Source of the DNA: an uncultured Candidatus Binatia bacterium
GTDB taxonomy: Bacteria > Desulfobacterota > Binatia > UBA9968 > JAJDTQ01
Assembly: GCA_958295985.1 (NCBI GenBank)
Contig: OY282432.1
Span: 3,815,001 to 3,879,000 of the forward strand
Direction: 5' to 3'
DNA: 64,000 nucleotides
Positions 52,602-61,412 of the stretch are shown piece by piece. The notes beneath the pieces are model-generated. The model worked only from the letters and a program-made list of their open reading frames with translations. It was not told the origin of the DNA and made no database searches. The stretch's first letter is position 1. Each line of letters opens with the position of its first letter. A program made the position numbers and the translations under genes.

Positions 52602-53254
52602 TCGGCTTGAGAACTCCGCAGCCGTTCAAAGCAGCAGCGCACGAATTGCGGCAACTTCCCGGTCCACGACTCGCTACCGTTCAATCGAGCACCCCGGAAC
52701 ATTCCTGAAAATGCGATTTCCCCGGAAGGACCAACGCTTACCGTGACCATCACGTCCTGGGCGATAACCCAATCGAAATCCACCTCGCCGTGCGGCGTGG
52801 CGGCGACATCGGGCCGGGCGATGTAGCCCGGGAACCCGTCTATCAGTTGCTGCGCAATATCGACCGTCCCCGGGGCAAGCGCAAGCGCGCCTTCCCCGTC
52901 CCAGTTCTCGGCGCCAGCGTGCTTCAAAAGAGCGTAAACTTCCTGCTTGAGTGACTCTCCGTCCGCATCCGAGTGTCTATCGCTCCCCACGTTGGAAGTC
53001 GTCGTCGGAGGAACTTCCCAGATCCGACTGAGGTTATCGTGAGGTATGAATTCGTCCCGCTTCGACAAGAAGTCAATTTCTTCCAGCCGTTGTAGCTGAG
53101 TCAATAAGATACTTCGCAATAGCGACCTGATCCCTGAAATACCCGTAGGCTCCTCGTGCTCCATGAGTTCGGGAGACGTGACGGGCACAGAGGGAGACAA
53201 CGGTACCCCAGTGGGGCTACAGACAGGATTCGGTGGCCTCTCTTGCAATGCCAT
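52598..53254 (-). CDS. Hypothetical protein, second gene of unknown cassette
   Basis: A 218-residue protein. The first 90 residues are Pro/Ser-rich and variable. The C-terminal half carries a conserved-looking core: AENWDGEGALALAPGTV, AATPHGEVDFDWVI and FSGMFRGARLNGSE, a pattern I associate with uncharacterised island proteins. The ATG at 53254 has AAGGAG eight nt upstream and lies just after the stop of the first cassette gene. Possible role as an immunity or antitoxin-like partner is speculation. Confidence 0.72.
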   Translation of the reverse strand: MALQERPPNPVCSPTGVPLSPSVPVTSPELMEHEEPTGISGIRSLLRSILLTQLQRLEEIDFLSKRDEFIPHDNLSRIWEVPPTTTSNVGSDRHSDADGESLKQEVYALLKHAGAENWDGEGALALAPGTVDIAQQLIDGFPGYIARPDVAATPHGEVDFDWVIAQDVMVTVSVGPSGEIAFSGMFRGARLNGSESWTGKLPQFVRCCFERLRSSQAE

Positions 53255-53255
53255 G

Positions 53256-53885
53256 TCATTCACTCCTTGCACTGTCGGCGATTCGCTGGTGTAACGCCAA
53301 GACGTACGCCCTGAAGTCTCCGATATGGTTCATCTTCATCTCTAACCGATCATTGGGTTTGACTTCCTGATGGCCGTTTACCGCGATGTACAAGTTTTCG
53401 CCGCTAGAATTCGCCTCCGGCTCGATGCGAACGTCGTAAAGCACTTCGTCCTTTCTGAAGCGCACCCCTGCACGGGTGTCAATGGGTGGTGCGCCGACAA
53501 GGTCGGCTATCCGGGGGTCGAACATCCGCGAGCAGAAGCTGACGCCCTTCATGCCGCAATACTGCTGATTAAAGACAGTATCGCAGTTCATCCCGACGCC
53601 GGAAACACGAACGGCTCCTCGCGCTGGCTCAATCACCTCTGCAATGATCTTGGCCGAGTCAACGACTGCCTGTGGCAGGATGTCGGTATTCTGACATATC
53701 AAATCAATTCGGCCTGGCGTAACATTGAAACGGTATAGGCCCGATGAATAACTAAACCGGCCAATCGGTCCCGCCTTCAGTTGATCTGTATCCAGATGAC
53801 TGTCGAACAGCGCGCGTTCATCGAACATTGCGAGCGGGAACTCCCCACCGACGAACACCAAGCTGCTCATGTACGTCTGTGCCAT
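53256..53885 (-). CDS. Hypothetical protein, first gene of unknown cassette
   Basis: A 209-residue protein with no family I can name. It contains SSGLYRFNVTPGRIDLICQN, several conserved-looking aromatic residues, and VLYDVRIEPEANSSGENLYIAVNGHQ in the C-terminal third. No signal peptide or membrane segment. GCAGGAG precedes the ATG. It is the promoter-proximal gene of three tightly packed genes with AT-richer composition than the neighbours, suggesting a horizontally acquired unit. Confidence 0.72.
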   Translation of the reverse strand: MAQTYMSSLVFVGGEFPLAMFDERALFDSHLDTDQLKAGPIGRFSYSSGLYRFNVTPGRIDLICQNTDILPQAVVDSAKIIAEVIEPARGAVRVSGVGMNCDTVFNQQYCGMKGVSFCSRMFDPRIADLVGAPPIDTRAGVRFRKDEVLYDVRIEPEANSSGENLYIAVNGHQEVKPNDRLEMKMNHIGDFRAYVLALHQRIADSARSE

Positions 53886-54084
53886 CTACACGGACTCCTG
53901 CTGCATCTCCAGCGACACGGTAAATGTGTGCGCCTGCAACGAATATGATGGGATTCTCGTAGCGAAGTCAAGAGTTTGGGGCCGCGGCTGGGCGGACACA
54001 TGGACACATCTCCGCAACGACCGGTGGGCCGGTGCTCGGCGCGCCTCCGACGCAAGGTCGGAAGCGCCGGGGCAGGCCAGACCG

Positions 54085-54981
54085 TCACCCTGTGCCAAGG
54101 ACATGGCGCAACCCCTCTGCCAGCGACCGGTGGCGAAACGCGTACCCGGACGCCAGCAGGTTGTCCGGCTTCACCCGAGTGCTTGCCAGGAGCAACGCAT
54201 CCGCCATCTCGCCGAACATCAGCCGGGCCACGAAACCGGGAACCGGGAACACGGCAGGACGCCGTAGCACGCGGCCCAGGACGGCGGTGAACTCGCGGTT
54301 GGTCACGGGCGCCGGCGCCGCCATGTTCACCGGCCCGGAAGCGGTTTCCGTGGCCAGCAGGTGACCCAAGGCGGCCGCGGTGTCGTCCAGGGTGACCCAG
54401 CTCATGTACTGCCGGCCATTGCCCACGACGCCGCCGACCCCGAGCCTGAAGGGCGTCAGCATCTTGGCCAGAGCGCCGCCAGCCCTGCTGAGCACGACAC
54501 CCAGTCGCGCGTGGACCACGCGAATGCCCTTGGCTTCCGCCGCTTCGGTGGCCGCCTCCCACTCGCGGCACACCTCGGAAAGGAAGCCGGAGCCTGCCGG
54601 ACTTTGCTCCGTGAGTTCCTCATCGCCGCGGTCGCCGTAGAATCCGATGGCTGACGCGGACACCAGCACCCGAGGCGGCCGCTCCAGGGCCGCCAGGGTC
54701 CTGGCCAGCAACAGCGTCCCGCGCACACGGCTTTCCCTGATGCGGCGTTTCTTCTCGGCGTTCCAGCGCCCGGAAGCGATGTTCTCGCCGGCCAGGTGAA
54801 CGACGCCATCGAACCCTTCCAGGGCTTCCGCTTCAAGCGTGCCTGCGTCCGGATCCCATGGGACGTCGCCGGACCCCGGAGCCGACCGCACCAGACGCAC
54901 GACCTCATGTCCATCGGTCGTCAGCAACGGGACCAGGGCGCTGCCTACCAGTCCCGACGCTCCGGTCACCAGTATCTTCAT
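54085..54981 (-). CDS. TIGR01777 family epimerase/SDR-like protein (YfcH-like)
   Basis: A 298-residue extended-SDR protein. It starts MKILVTGASGLVGSALVPLL (Rossmann motif) and contains VVHLAGENIASGRWNAEKKRRI, SASAIGFYGDRGDEELTE with the YG... motif, and RLGVVLSRAGGALAKML. Length and motifs are typical for TIGR01777 proteins, which act on unknown nucleotide sugars or related substrates and are linked to cell division in some bacteria. AGGAGG lies 7 nt before the ATG at 54981. The longer frame to 56301 is a shadow of trpB. Confidence 0.92.
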   Translation of the reverse strand: MKILVTGASGLVGSALVPLLTTDGHEVVRLVRSAPGSGDVPWDPDAGTLEAEALEGFDGVVHLAGENIASGRWNAEKKRRIRESRVRGTLLLARTLAALERPPRVLVSASAIGFYGDRGDEELTEQSPAGSGFLSEVCREWEAATEAAEAKGIRVVHARLGVVLSRAGGALAKMLTPFRLGVGGVVGNGRQYMSWVTLDDTAAALGHLLATETASGPVNMAAPAPVTNREFTAVLGRVLRRPAVFPVPGFVARLMFGEMADALLLASTRVKPDNLLASGYAFRHRSLAEGLRHVLGTG

Positions 54982-55131
54982 TCGGGCCTCCTTTCCCAGA
55001 CGCCGGTCCGAGTATGCAAGAATCCACTCCGTGGTCCGTTTCATCATAGCACCTCCGAGCCGTTTACCGAGACCGCGACAACAGAGCGGAGGGAGCACGG
55101 TGCGTAGCAAGGGGGCGGGACCAGCGCCTGT

Positions 55132-55159
55132 TTGACTTACCTGCCAAGTGCTCTTAAAT
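55132..55159 (+). promoter_or_regulatory. Candidate promoter for trpB-trpA
   Basis: TTGACT at 55132-55137 and TTAAAT at 55154-55159 are spaced by 16 bp. Transcription would begin about 45 nt before the trpB ATG at 55213. The -35 box matches the consensus at five of six positions and the -10 at four of six. Confidence 0.45.
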
Positions 55160-55212
55160 CTTTCGTCAGTGGGGCTCTGGAACGGCAGCCCCTGCGTGTC
55201 CGTACCTGGACC

Positions 55213-56460
55213 ATGCTCGATAGTCTGCTGAAAAACGTGGAACAGCGCACCGGCTATTTCGGCGCCTACGGCGGCGCCTTTACGCCGGAGATCCTGCGCA
55301 CGACCCTGGACGAGTTGATCGCGGCCTTCGAAGATGCGCGCAAGGACCCGTCGTTTTGGGAAGAGTTCCGGGCGGTGATGCAGTCCTACTCGTGCCGGCC
55401 CACCCCCATGACCTACCTCGGGAATCTGAGCGAAACCCTCGGTGGCCCGGGGATATACATGAAGCGGGAGGATCTCAACCAGACCGGCTCGCACAAGATC
55501 AACAACGTCATGGGCCAGGGCCTGCTGGTGGCGCGCATGGGCAAGAAGCGCGTCATCGCCGAGACCGGCGCCGGGCAACACGGCGTCGCCACCGCCACCA
55601 TGGCCGCCCGGCTGGGACTCGCGTGCACCATCTACATGGGCGCCGTAGACGTGGAGCGGCAACGCCCCAACGTGTTCTGGATGGAGCAGCTCGGGGCGGA
55701 AGTGGTTTCGGTGGAAGACGGCTCCGCCACCCTGAAGGACGCCATCAACCAGTGCCTGCGGGACTGGGCCTTCTCCATGGACGACACCCACTACGTCCTG
55801 GGAACCGCGTGCGGGCCGCACCCGTTTCCGCAGATCGTCGCGTATTTCCAGCAGGTCATCGGGCAGGAATGCCGCGAGCAGATGATCGCCGCCACGGGCC
55901 GTCTGCCGGACCGCGTCTATTGCTGCGTCGGCGGCGGCTCCAACGCCACCGGCACCTTCCTGGGCTTTCTCGATGACGCCGGCGTGGAACTCGTGGGGAT
56001 GGAGGCCGGCGGCGAAGGGCTCGACTCGGGCCGGCACGCCGCCCGCCTGGCAGGCTCCGACGGCAGTCCCGGGGTGGCGCAGGGCTACAAGACCTACTTT
56101 CTCCAGGACCACGAAGGCCAGATGCGCCATACCCATTCCGTGGCCGCCGGGCTTGACTACATCGGGGTGAGCCCGATCCTGGCCTGCCTGCGGGAGAGCG
56201 GACGGGTCCGGTTCGAGGCGGCGACCGACGACGAGGTCCTGGAGGCGCTTCAGACGCTGCTGCGCCGCGAAGGCATCGTCGCCGCGCTGGAAAGCGCCCA
56301 TGCCGTGGCCGGCGCCATCCGCGAGGCGCCGCGCATGGGCCGGGACCAGACCGTCCTGATCACCCTGTCCGGCCGGGGCGACAAGGACATCTTCACCATC
56401 GCCGAGGCGTTGAACGACCCCGGCTGGCAGCGGTTCCTGCTGCGGAAAGCCGGGCGTTGA
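55213..56460 (+). CDS. trpB: Tryptophan synthase beta chain
   Basis: A 415-residue PLP enzyme converting indole and serine to tryptophan. The start YFGAYGGAFTPEIL is typical, the PLP Lys is Lys95 in TGSHKINN, and the phosphate-binding GGGSNATG is present with TGAGQHGVATA. The ATG at 55213 gives the canonical N-terminus; the TTG at 55132 is part of the promoter region. Its stop overlaps the TTG start of trpA. No other trp genes are nearby. Confidence 0.96.
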   Translation: MLDSLLKNVEQRTGYFGAYGGAFTPEILRTTLDELIAAFEDARKDPSFWEEFRAVMQSYSCRPTPMTYLGNLSETLGGPGIYMKREDLNQTGSHKINNVMGQGLLVARMGKKRVIAETGAGQHGVATATMAARLGLACTIYMGAVDVERQRPNVFWMEQLGAEVVSVEDGSATLKDAINQCLRDWAFSMDDTHYVLGTACGPHPFPQIVAYFQQVIGQECREQMIAATGRLPDRVYCCVGGGSNATGTFLGFLDDAGVELVGMEAGGEGLDSGRHAARLAGSDGSPGVAQGYKTYFLQDHEGQMRHTHSVAAGLDYIGVSPILACLRESGRVRFEAATDDEVLEALQTLLRREGIVAALESAHAVAGAIREAPRMGRDQTVLITLSGRGDKDIFTIAEALNDPGWQRFLLRKAGR

Positions 56461-57233
56461 ATCTCCGGACCTACATAGAGAGCCGTCTCGGCTCGCGAAA
56501 GATCCTGCTGATGACCCACGTCATCGTGGGTTATCCGTCGCTTGACGTGAACCGGCGGATGCTGGAACAGATGGAGCGCGCGGACGTGGACCTGGTGGAG
56601 TTGCAGATGCCCTTCAGCGAGCCCATTGCCGACGGACCGGTCTTCGCCCGGGCCAATCAGGAAGCCCTCAAGCAGGGCCTTTCCACGGACCAGTACTTCG
56701 ACTTCATGGCGCGGGCCACCGGGCGGTTCGGTTTCCCTCACCTGATGATGGGGTACTACAACACCGTGTTCCGGCTCACCCATCGCGCCTTCTGCGAGCG
56801 ACTGAGCCGGTCGGGAGGCGCGGGGTTCATCATCCCCGACCTTCCCATCGAGGAGTATCACGACCTCTTTCCGCTGAGCGAGACGCACGGGTTGGCGCCC
56901 ATCGCGCTGTTCACGCCCACCAACTCCGATGCGCGCCTGGCCGAGATCGGGCGTCGCGGCCGGGGGTTCGTCTACGGCGTGGCGCGACGCGGCGTCACCG
57001 GCAAGCCCACGGACTTGAAGGCCGGCATCGACGCGCTGGCGGCGCGCTACCGGGCGGCCACGGAACTGCCCCTGGCCCTGGGCTTCGGCATCGCCGGCGG
57101 CAGCGATTTGCGGCAGCTCCACGGAAGCTGCGAGGTCGCCGTGGTGGGCTCGGCGTTGCTGGAACATTGGGAGAGCGGCGGCGAAGGAACATATGCGGAT
57201 TTTCTCCAGGAGCTTCAGCAGGCGCGCTTCTGA
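56457..57233 (+). CDS. trpA: Tryptophan synthase alpha chain
   Basis: A 258-residue TIM-barrel protein that makes indole from indole-glycerol phosphate. Catalytic residues are visible in VDLVELQMPFSEPIADGPV (Glu and Asp), and phosphate binding in LGFGIAGGSDL. The usual PFSDPLADGP reads PFSEPIADGP. The start is TTG overlapping the trpB stop (TTGA), giving translational coupling with the beta subunit, as expected for the alpha-beta complex. The quinone reductase gene follows after 29 nt. Confidence 0.93.
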   Translation: MNLRTYIESRLGSRKILLMTHVIVGYPSLDVNRRMLEQMERADVDLVELQMPFSEPIADGPVFARANQEALKQGLSTDQYFDFMARATGRFGFPHLMMGYYNTVFRLTHRAFCERLSRSGGAGFIIPDLPIEEYHDLFPLSETHGLAPIALFTPTNSDARLAEIGRRGRGFVYGVARRGVTGKPTDLKAGIDALAARYRAATELPLALGFGIAGGSDLRQLHGSCEVAVVGSALLEHWESGGEGTYADFLQELQQARF

Positions 57234-57262
57234 GTCGCAACCCCGCACGGGACAGCGAAGCC

Positions 57263-58219
57263 ATGAAAGCGATCTTCATCCCCGAGACCGGCGGACCGGA
57301 AGTCCTGACCTACGGCGACATGCCCGCGCCGGAGATCGGCGCCGGCGACCTGCTGGTGCGCGTGAGGGCGGCGGCGCTCAACCGCCGGGACCTGTTCGCC
57401 CGCGAGGGGAGCCATGGCGTCAAGCCGCCGCTGCCCCACGTCCCGGGCCTGGAAGTGGCGGGCGAGGTGGTGGAGACAGGATCGGAGACCGCCGGTTTCA
57501 AGGCCGGCGACCGCGTCCTGGGGCGCTGCCGGGGCGGCGGCTACGCCGAGTTGGCGCGGATGGAAGCCGCAGACGCCTACGTTTTCCCGGGCTGGATGTC
57601 GTTCGAGGAAGCCGCGTGCATCGCCGTGCCCTTCGGCACCGCCTGGCGCATGCTGGTGCGCCGGGCCGCGCTGAAGTCGGGCGAGGACTTGTTGGTGATG
57701 GCGGCCGGCAGCGGCATCGGCAGCGGCGCCATCCAGCTCGGCAAGCTGTTGGGCGCGCGGGTGATTACCACCGCGGGAGCGCAATGGAAGCTCGACAAGG
57801 CCGCGGAGCTCGGCGCCGACGCGGGCATCAACTACAAGGAAACCCCGGAATTCGGCCAAAAGGTTAAGGAGCTCACCGGCGGTGAGGGCGTCCACGTCGT
57901 CTTCGAGCACGTGGGCGCGCCGGTGTGGCGCGAGTGCTTCGCCAGCCTCCGGCGGGGCGGCCGCTTCATCAACTCCGGGGTCACCGCCGGCCACCGCGTG
58001 GAGCTTCACCTGGGCCAGCTCTGGACCCGTGAGCTCACCCTCATGGGCACCACCATGCGACCGCGTGAGGACATGCCCGAGGTCATGAAGCTGGTCCGCG
58101 AGCGCAAGCTGCACGGCGTGGTGTCCGAGGTGCTGCCGCTACGCGAAGCCGGGCGCGCCCACGAGCTCATGGAGCAAAGCGAGTTCTTCGGCAAGCTCGT
58201 GCTGGTTCCCGGGCAGTAG
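57263..58219 (+). CDS. Zinc-independent MDR-family oxidoreductase (NADPH:quinone reductase-like)
   Basis: A 318-residue medium-chain dehydrogenase/reductase. The N-terminal part matches quinone reductase/zeta-crystallin relatives (GPEVLTYGDMPAPEIGAGDLLVRV, LNRRDLFAREG, HVPGLEVAGEV). The nucleotide-binding motif is VMAAGSGIGSGAIQLGKLLGARV. No structural or catalytic zinc Cys cluster is seen. The ATG at 57263 is chosen as the family start. It follows trpA closely but has no obvious pathway link. Confidence 0.9.
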   Translation: MKAIFIPETGGPEVLTYGDMPAPEIGAGDLLVRVRAAALNRRDLFAREGSHGVKPPLPHVPGLEVAGEVVETGSETAGFKAGDRVLGRCRGGGYAELARMEAADAYVFPGWMSFEEAACIAVPFGTAWRMLVRRAALKSGEDLLVMAAGSGIGSGAIQLGKLLGARVITTAGAQWKLDKAAELGADAGINYKETPEFGQKVKELTGGEGVHVVFEHVGAPVWRECFASLRRGGRFINSGVTAGHRVELHLGQLWTRELTLMGTTMRPREDMPEVMKLVRERKLHGVVSEVLPLREAGRAHELMEQSEFFGKLVLVPGQ

Positions 58220-58241
58220 CAACCCCGCCAACGCCCGAACC

Positions 58242-58349
58242 GTCATTCCGGCGAAAACCGGAATCCAGAGAAGGGGCCGGTCTGGACCGAACTTTTCATG
58301 TGGTCCACAAAGGGCCATGGTGATTCCGGTTTGACCCGGAATCCAGGGA
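58242..58349. repeat. Pair of CATTCCGG...CCGGAATCCAG palindromic repeats
   Basis: Two copies of a short palindrome (CATTCCGGCGAAAACCGGAA... at 58242-58268 and a related ATTCCGGTTTGACCCGGAATCC at 58322-58346) lie between the quinone reductase and ketopantoate reductase-like genes. This is a widespread intergenic hairpin family in proteobacterial genomes. No role is inferred beyond possible mRNA hairpins. Confidence 0.6.
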
Positions 58350-58438
58350 GAGGGATTGGGTGCCCATGGCAGGCACCGGTCAATGGGCTGCGGATTTTGC
58401 GAGGGTCGGGGCATTCGGCCAAGGCTTGGCTTGAGATC

Positions 58439-59386
58439 ATGCGGTTCGGAATCATGGGGACCGGCGGAGTCGGAGGTTACTTCGGGGGCCTGCTGGCGCG
58501 CGCCGGCATGCCGGTATGCTTCATCGCCAGAGGGCGCCATCTCCAGGCCTTGAAGGAACACGGTCTGACCGTGGATTCCGTGGAGTCCGGCAGGTTCAAT
58601 GTCCAGGACGCGCTGTTCACGGACGATCCGGCCGAGGCCGGACCGTGCGACGTCATCCTCTACTGCGTCAAGACCCCTTCCAACGACGCAACCATACCCT
58701 CCATGCGGCCGATGATGGGCTCCGACTCGGTGGTCATCTCGCTCCAGAACGGTGTTGACAACGGCGAGTTGCTGACCCGCGAGTACGGTGAAGACCGGGT
58801 CATGGAGGGCGCCGCCTACGTCTTCAGCGCCATCACCGCGCCGGGGAGAATCCATCAGACCGGCGGGCCGCGCCGGATCGTGTTCGGGCGCCTCGGCGGC
58901 GGGTCCAGCGCAAGGGGTGAGGAAATCGTGGACGCAATGCAACGCGGTGGGGTCACTGCGCACCTCTCCACGGACATCCGTATCGAGCTGTGGAACAAGC
59001 TCATCCTGATCTGCGCGGTGGGCGGGATGACCGCGCTGACGCGGCGACCTCTCGGCGAAATCCTCGGTTATGACGGGACCGCGCGCATGGCCCGGGAGGT
59101 GATGCGGGAAGTCTATCAACTGGCCCTGGCCATGGGGATTCCGCTGGAACCGGATGCCGACGGCGCCAACTACCGCTTCATGTCGCAACAGCACCCCTCC
59201 AGCAAGGGGAGCATGTGCCATGACCTGGAGGCCGGACGGCGTCTCGAGATCGACTCGCTGTGCGGTTACGCGTCGCGCATGGGCCGGGTCCACGGCGTGG
59301 CCACGCCGCTCAACGACTACCTCTACGACACGCTCAAGCTGGAGGACCTGCAGGCAGCACGCCGGTTCGAGGAACGAACATCGTGA
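58439..59386 (+). CDS. 2-dehydropantoate 2-reductase (ApbA/PanE) family
   Basis: A 315-residue NADPH-dependent reductase of the ketopantoate reductase family. The N-terminus has the Rossmann motif MRFGIMGTGGVGGYFGGLLA; SLQNGVDN and ELWNKLILICAVGGMTALTRRPLG carry the catalytic Lys region; QHPSSKGSMCHDLEAGRRLEID matches the C-terminal signature with the substrate Ser. Many paralogs act on other 2-keto acids, so panE is not assigned. Its stop overlaps the GTG start of the hydrolase gene by 4 nt. Confidence 0.9.
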   Translation: MRFGIMGTGGVGGYFGGLLARAGMPVCFIARGRHLQALKEHGLTVDSVESGRFNVQDALFTDDPAEAGPCDVILYCVKTPSNDATIPSMRPMMGSDSVVISLQNGVDNGELLTREYGEDRVMEGAAYVFSAITAPGRIHQTGGPRRIVFGRLGGGSSARGEEIVDAMQRGGVTAHLSTDIRIELWNKLILICAVGGMTALTRRPLGEILGYDGTARMAREVMREVYQLALAMGIPLEPDADGANYRFMSQQHPSSKGSMCHDLEAGRRLEIDSLCGYASRMGRVHGVATPLNDYLYDTLKLEDLQAARRFEERTS

Positions 59387-60105
59387 CCACCCTCCAGCAA
59401 CGCACCGAAAAGATCGCCGTGGACCGGGGCATGCAGGTGTCCGCGGTCGTTGCGGAACCGGCGAACGACAGGGCCGGTGAAACCGACGTCATCGTGCTCG
59501 CCCACGGCGCCGGCGCGGACATGAACCACCCGTTCATGACCTTCTTCCACGAGTCGCTGGCCCGGGCGGGCTGGCTCTCGGTGAAGTTCAACTTCCCCTA
59601 CAAGGAACAGGGACGGAAGGCGCCCGACCCTGCAGCACGGCTGGAAGACGCCTTCGAACGGGTGCTGGACCACGTGCGCGCGACCCTCCGGCCGGCGCCG
59701 GGACGGCTCTTTGCCGGCGGCAAGTCCATGGGCGGCCGCATAGCCGCCAACGTGGCCGCCAAGGAGGCGGCCGGGACAGAACCGAGCCTGGCGGGACTCG
59801 TCTTCCTCGGCTACCCGCTGCACGCGCCCAAGCGCCACGACAGGCTCCGGGCCGACAACCTCATGAAGATCACCGCACCCATGCTGTTCGTGGAGGGCAC
59901 CCACGACCCCTTCTGCCGGCTGGACCTGCTGGCCGAGGTATTGGAGCGGGTCAAGGCCCCGACCCAAACTCACCTCGTCGAGGGCGGCAACCACGACTTC
60001 CGCGTCCCGAAGCGCCTGGGGCGCGAGCCCGAGGCCATCTGGCAGGAAGTGGTGGAAACCATCGGCCGGTGGCGCACGGGCCGGAAGCCCATCACTCCGC
60101 GCTGA
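59383..60105 (+). CDS. Alpha/beta hydrolase, KANL3/TEX30-like (dienelactone hydrolase-related)
   Basis: A 240-residue alpha/beta hydrolase. The nucleophile elbow is GGKSMGGRIAA (Ser in GxSxG), the acid is in VEGTHDPFC and the base His in EGGNHDF. LAHGAGADMNHPFM near the N-terminus marks the oxyanion region. The GTG start at 59383 overlaps the preceding stop (GTGA), indicating translational coupling to the ketopantoate reductase-like gene. Confidence 0.88.
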   Translation: MTTLQQRTEKIAVDRGMQVSAVVAEPANDRAGETDVIVLAHGAGADMNHPFMTFFHESLARAGWLSVKFNFPYKEQGRKAPDPAARLEDAFERVLDHVRATLRPAPGRLFAGGKSMGGRIAANVAAKEAAGTEPSLAGLVFLGYPLHAPKRHDRLRADNLMKITAPMLFVEGTHDPFCRLDLLAEVLERVKAPTQTHLVEGGNHDFRVPKRLGREPEAIWQEVVETIGRWRTGRKPITPR

Positions 60106-60117
60106 CAAGCCATCGCG

Positions 60118-60150
60118 TTGTAAATTAAAAGGGAATCTTTTATTTTGCAC
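60118..60150. promoter_or_regulatory. 33-bp palindrome directly before DUF4143 ATPase gene
   Basis: TGyAAAwTAAAAG on the left and its inverted counterpart CTTTTAwTTTrCA on the right flank a 5-7 bp centre. The palindrome ends 2 nt before the ATG at 60153. In DNA it would suit a dimeric repressor; in RNA the stem would trap the start region, so either transcriptional or translational control is possible. The very AT-rich sequence stands out in this GC-rich region. Confidence 0.6.
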
Positions 60151-60152
60151 TC

Positions 60153-61364
60153 ATGATTCCCCGACGCGCTTTCCTGGCCGTACAACGGGCACTCGGCCGG
60201 CAGGCCACGGTGGCGATTCTCGGGCCGCGCCAAATCGGCAAAACAACACTCGCGCACGAAATCGCCGGCGACCTCGATGCGCTCTATCTCGACCTCGAGT
60301 CGAGGAGAGACCGCGCGAGACTCGCCGAACCTACCTTGTTCCTCGGATCGCACGAGGACCGTCTGGTCATTCTCGATGAGATTCACCGCGTACCCGAGTT
60401 GTTCCAGGAACTCCGCGGCATCATCGACCAGGGACGGCGCGCCGGCAGGCGCAACGGTCGTTTCCTCGTGCTGGGCTCCGCTTCGATGGACCTGATGCGT
60501 CAGTCGGGCGAGAGCCTCGCGGGGCGCATCGAATATGTGGAGTTGCATGCACTGGACGTTCTGGAAGCCGCGCGAGATGCCGCGTCAGCCGATCTCCTCT
60601 GGCTTCGGGGAGGTTTCCCGGACAGTCTGCTGGCGAGCACGGACGAGGACAGTTTCGCGTATCGCCGGAACCTCATACGCACCTACCTGGAACGCGACGT
60701 GCCGCAGTTCGGGTTCCGTATCGCCGCCGAGAGGTTGGAGAGGTTCTGGACGATGCTCGCGCATGGTCAAGGCGCCTTGCTGAACGCGTCTACGCTGGCC
60801 GCCAGCCTCTCCGTAAGCGCCCCGACCGTGACGGCCTATGTCGACCTGCTGGCGGACCTGCTGCTGGTGCGGCGGCTGACACCGTGGCGCGCCAACGTCC
60901 GCAAGCGCCTGGTCAAGTCGCCGAAGGTCTACGTGCGCGACAGCGGCTTGGTCCATACCCTGCTCGGGATCGAGGACCTCCATCAACTGGCCGGCCACCC
61001 GATCGCGGGCGCAAGCTGGGAGGGATTCGTGATCGAGAACCTGCTGGCCGCGGCGCCGCCGCTTACTCAGGCGGGCTTCTATCGCACCGCTCGAGGCGCT
61101 GAAGTCGATTTGGTGCTGCAACTGCCCGGCGCCAATGGGCTCTGGGCCATCGAGATCAAACGCACCGCGGCGCCGGCGCCGACCAGGGGATTCTACAGCG
61201 CGTTGGAAGACCTGGAGCCCGGCAGGTCGTTCATCGTCCATGCCGGAGAAGGTCGCTACCCTATCGCTCACGGCATCGAAGCCATCGGACTTCGGGACTT
61301 GGCCGCGGCGCTGCTCCCGGCCGGCGGGACTTCCGGGAAGCTCTCTATGGAGGACGATGGATGA
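60153..61364 (+). CDS. AAA ATPase with DUF4143 domain (second copy)
   Basis: A 403-residue protein with Walker A GPRQIGKTT (residues 24-32), Walker B LVILDEIHRVP, sensor FLVLGSAS and a DUF4143 domain containing a PD-(D/E)xK-like region (RGAEVDLVLQLPGANGLWAIEIKRT). It is homologous to the ATPase at 16392-17612 but divergent, so they are not recent duplicates. Each copy has a different upstream repeat structure. Function of the family is not established. Confidence 0.9.
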   Translation: MIPRRAFLAVQRALGRQATVAILGPRQIGKTTLAHEIAGDLDALYLDLESRRDRARLAEPTLFLGSHEDRLVILDEIHRVPELFQELRGIIDQGRRAGRRNGRFLVLGSASMDLMRQSGESLAGRIEYVELHALDVLEAARDAASADLLWLRGGFPDSLLASTDEDSFAYRRNLIRTYLERDVPQFGFRIAAERLERFWTMLAHGQGALLNASTLAASLSVSAPTVTAYVDLLADLLLVRRLTPWRANVRKRLVKSPKVYVRDSGLVHTLLGIEDLHQLAGHPIAGASWEGFVIENLLAAAPPLTQAGFYRTARGAEVDLVLQLPGANGLWAIEIKRTAAPAPTRGFYSALEDLEPGRSFIVHAGEGRYPIAHGIEAIGLRDLAAALLPAGGTSGKLSMEDDG

Positions 61365-61412
61365 GCCCCGAACCCACCCTGCTCCAGGACTCACCCCGCG
61401 ATACTTTCCTGA

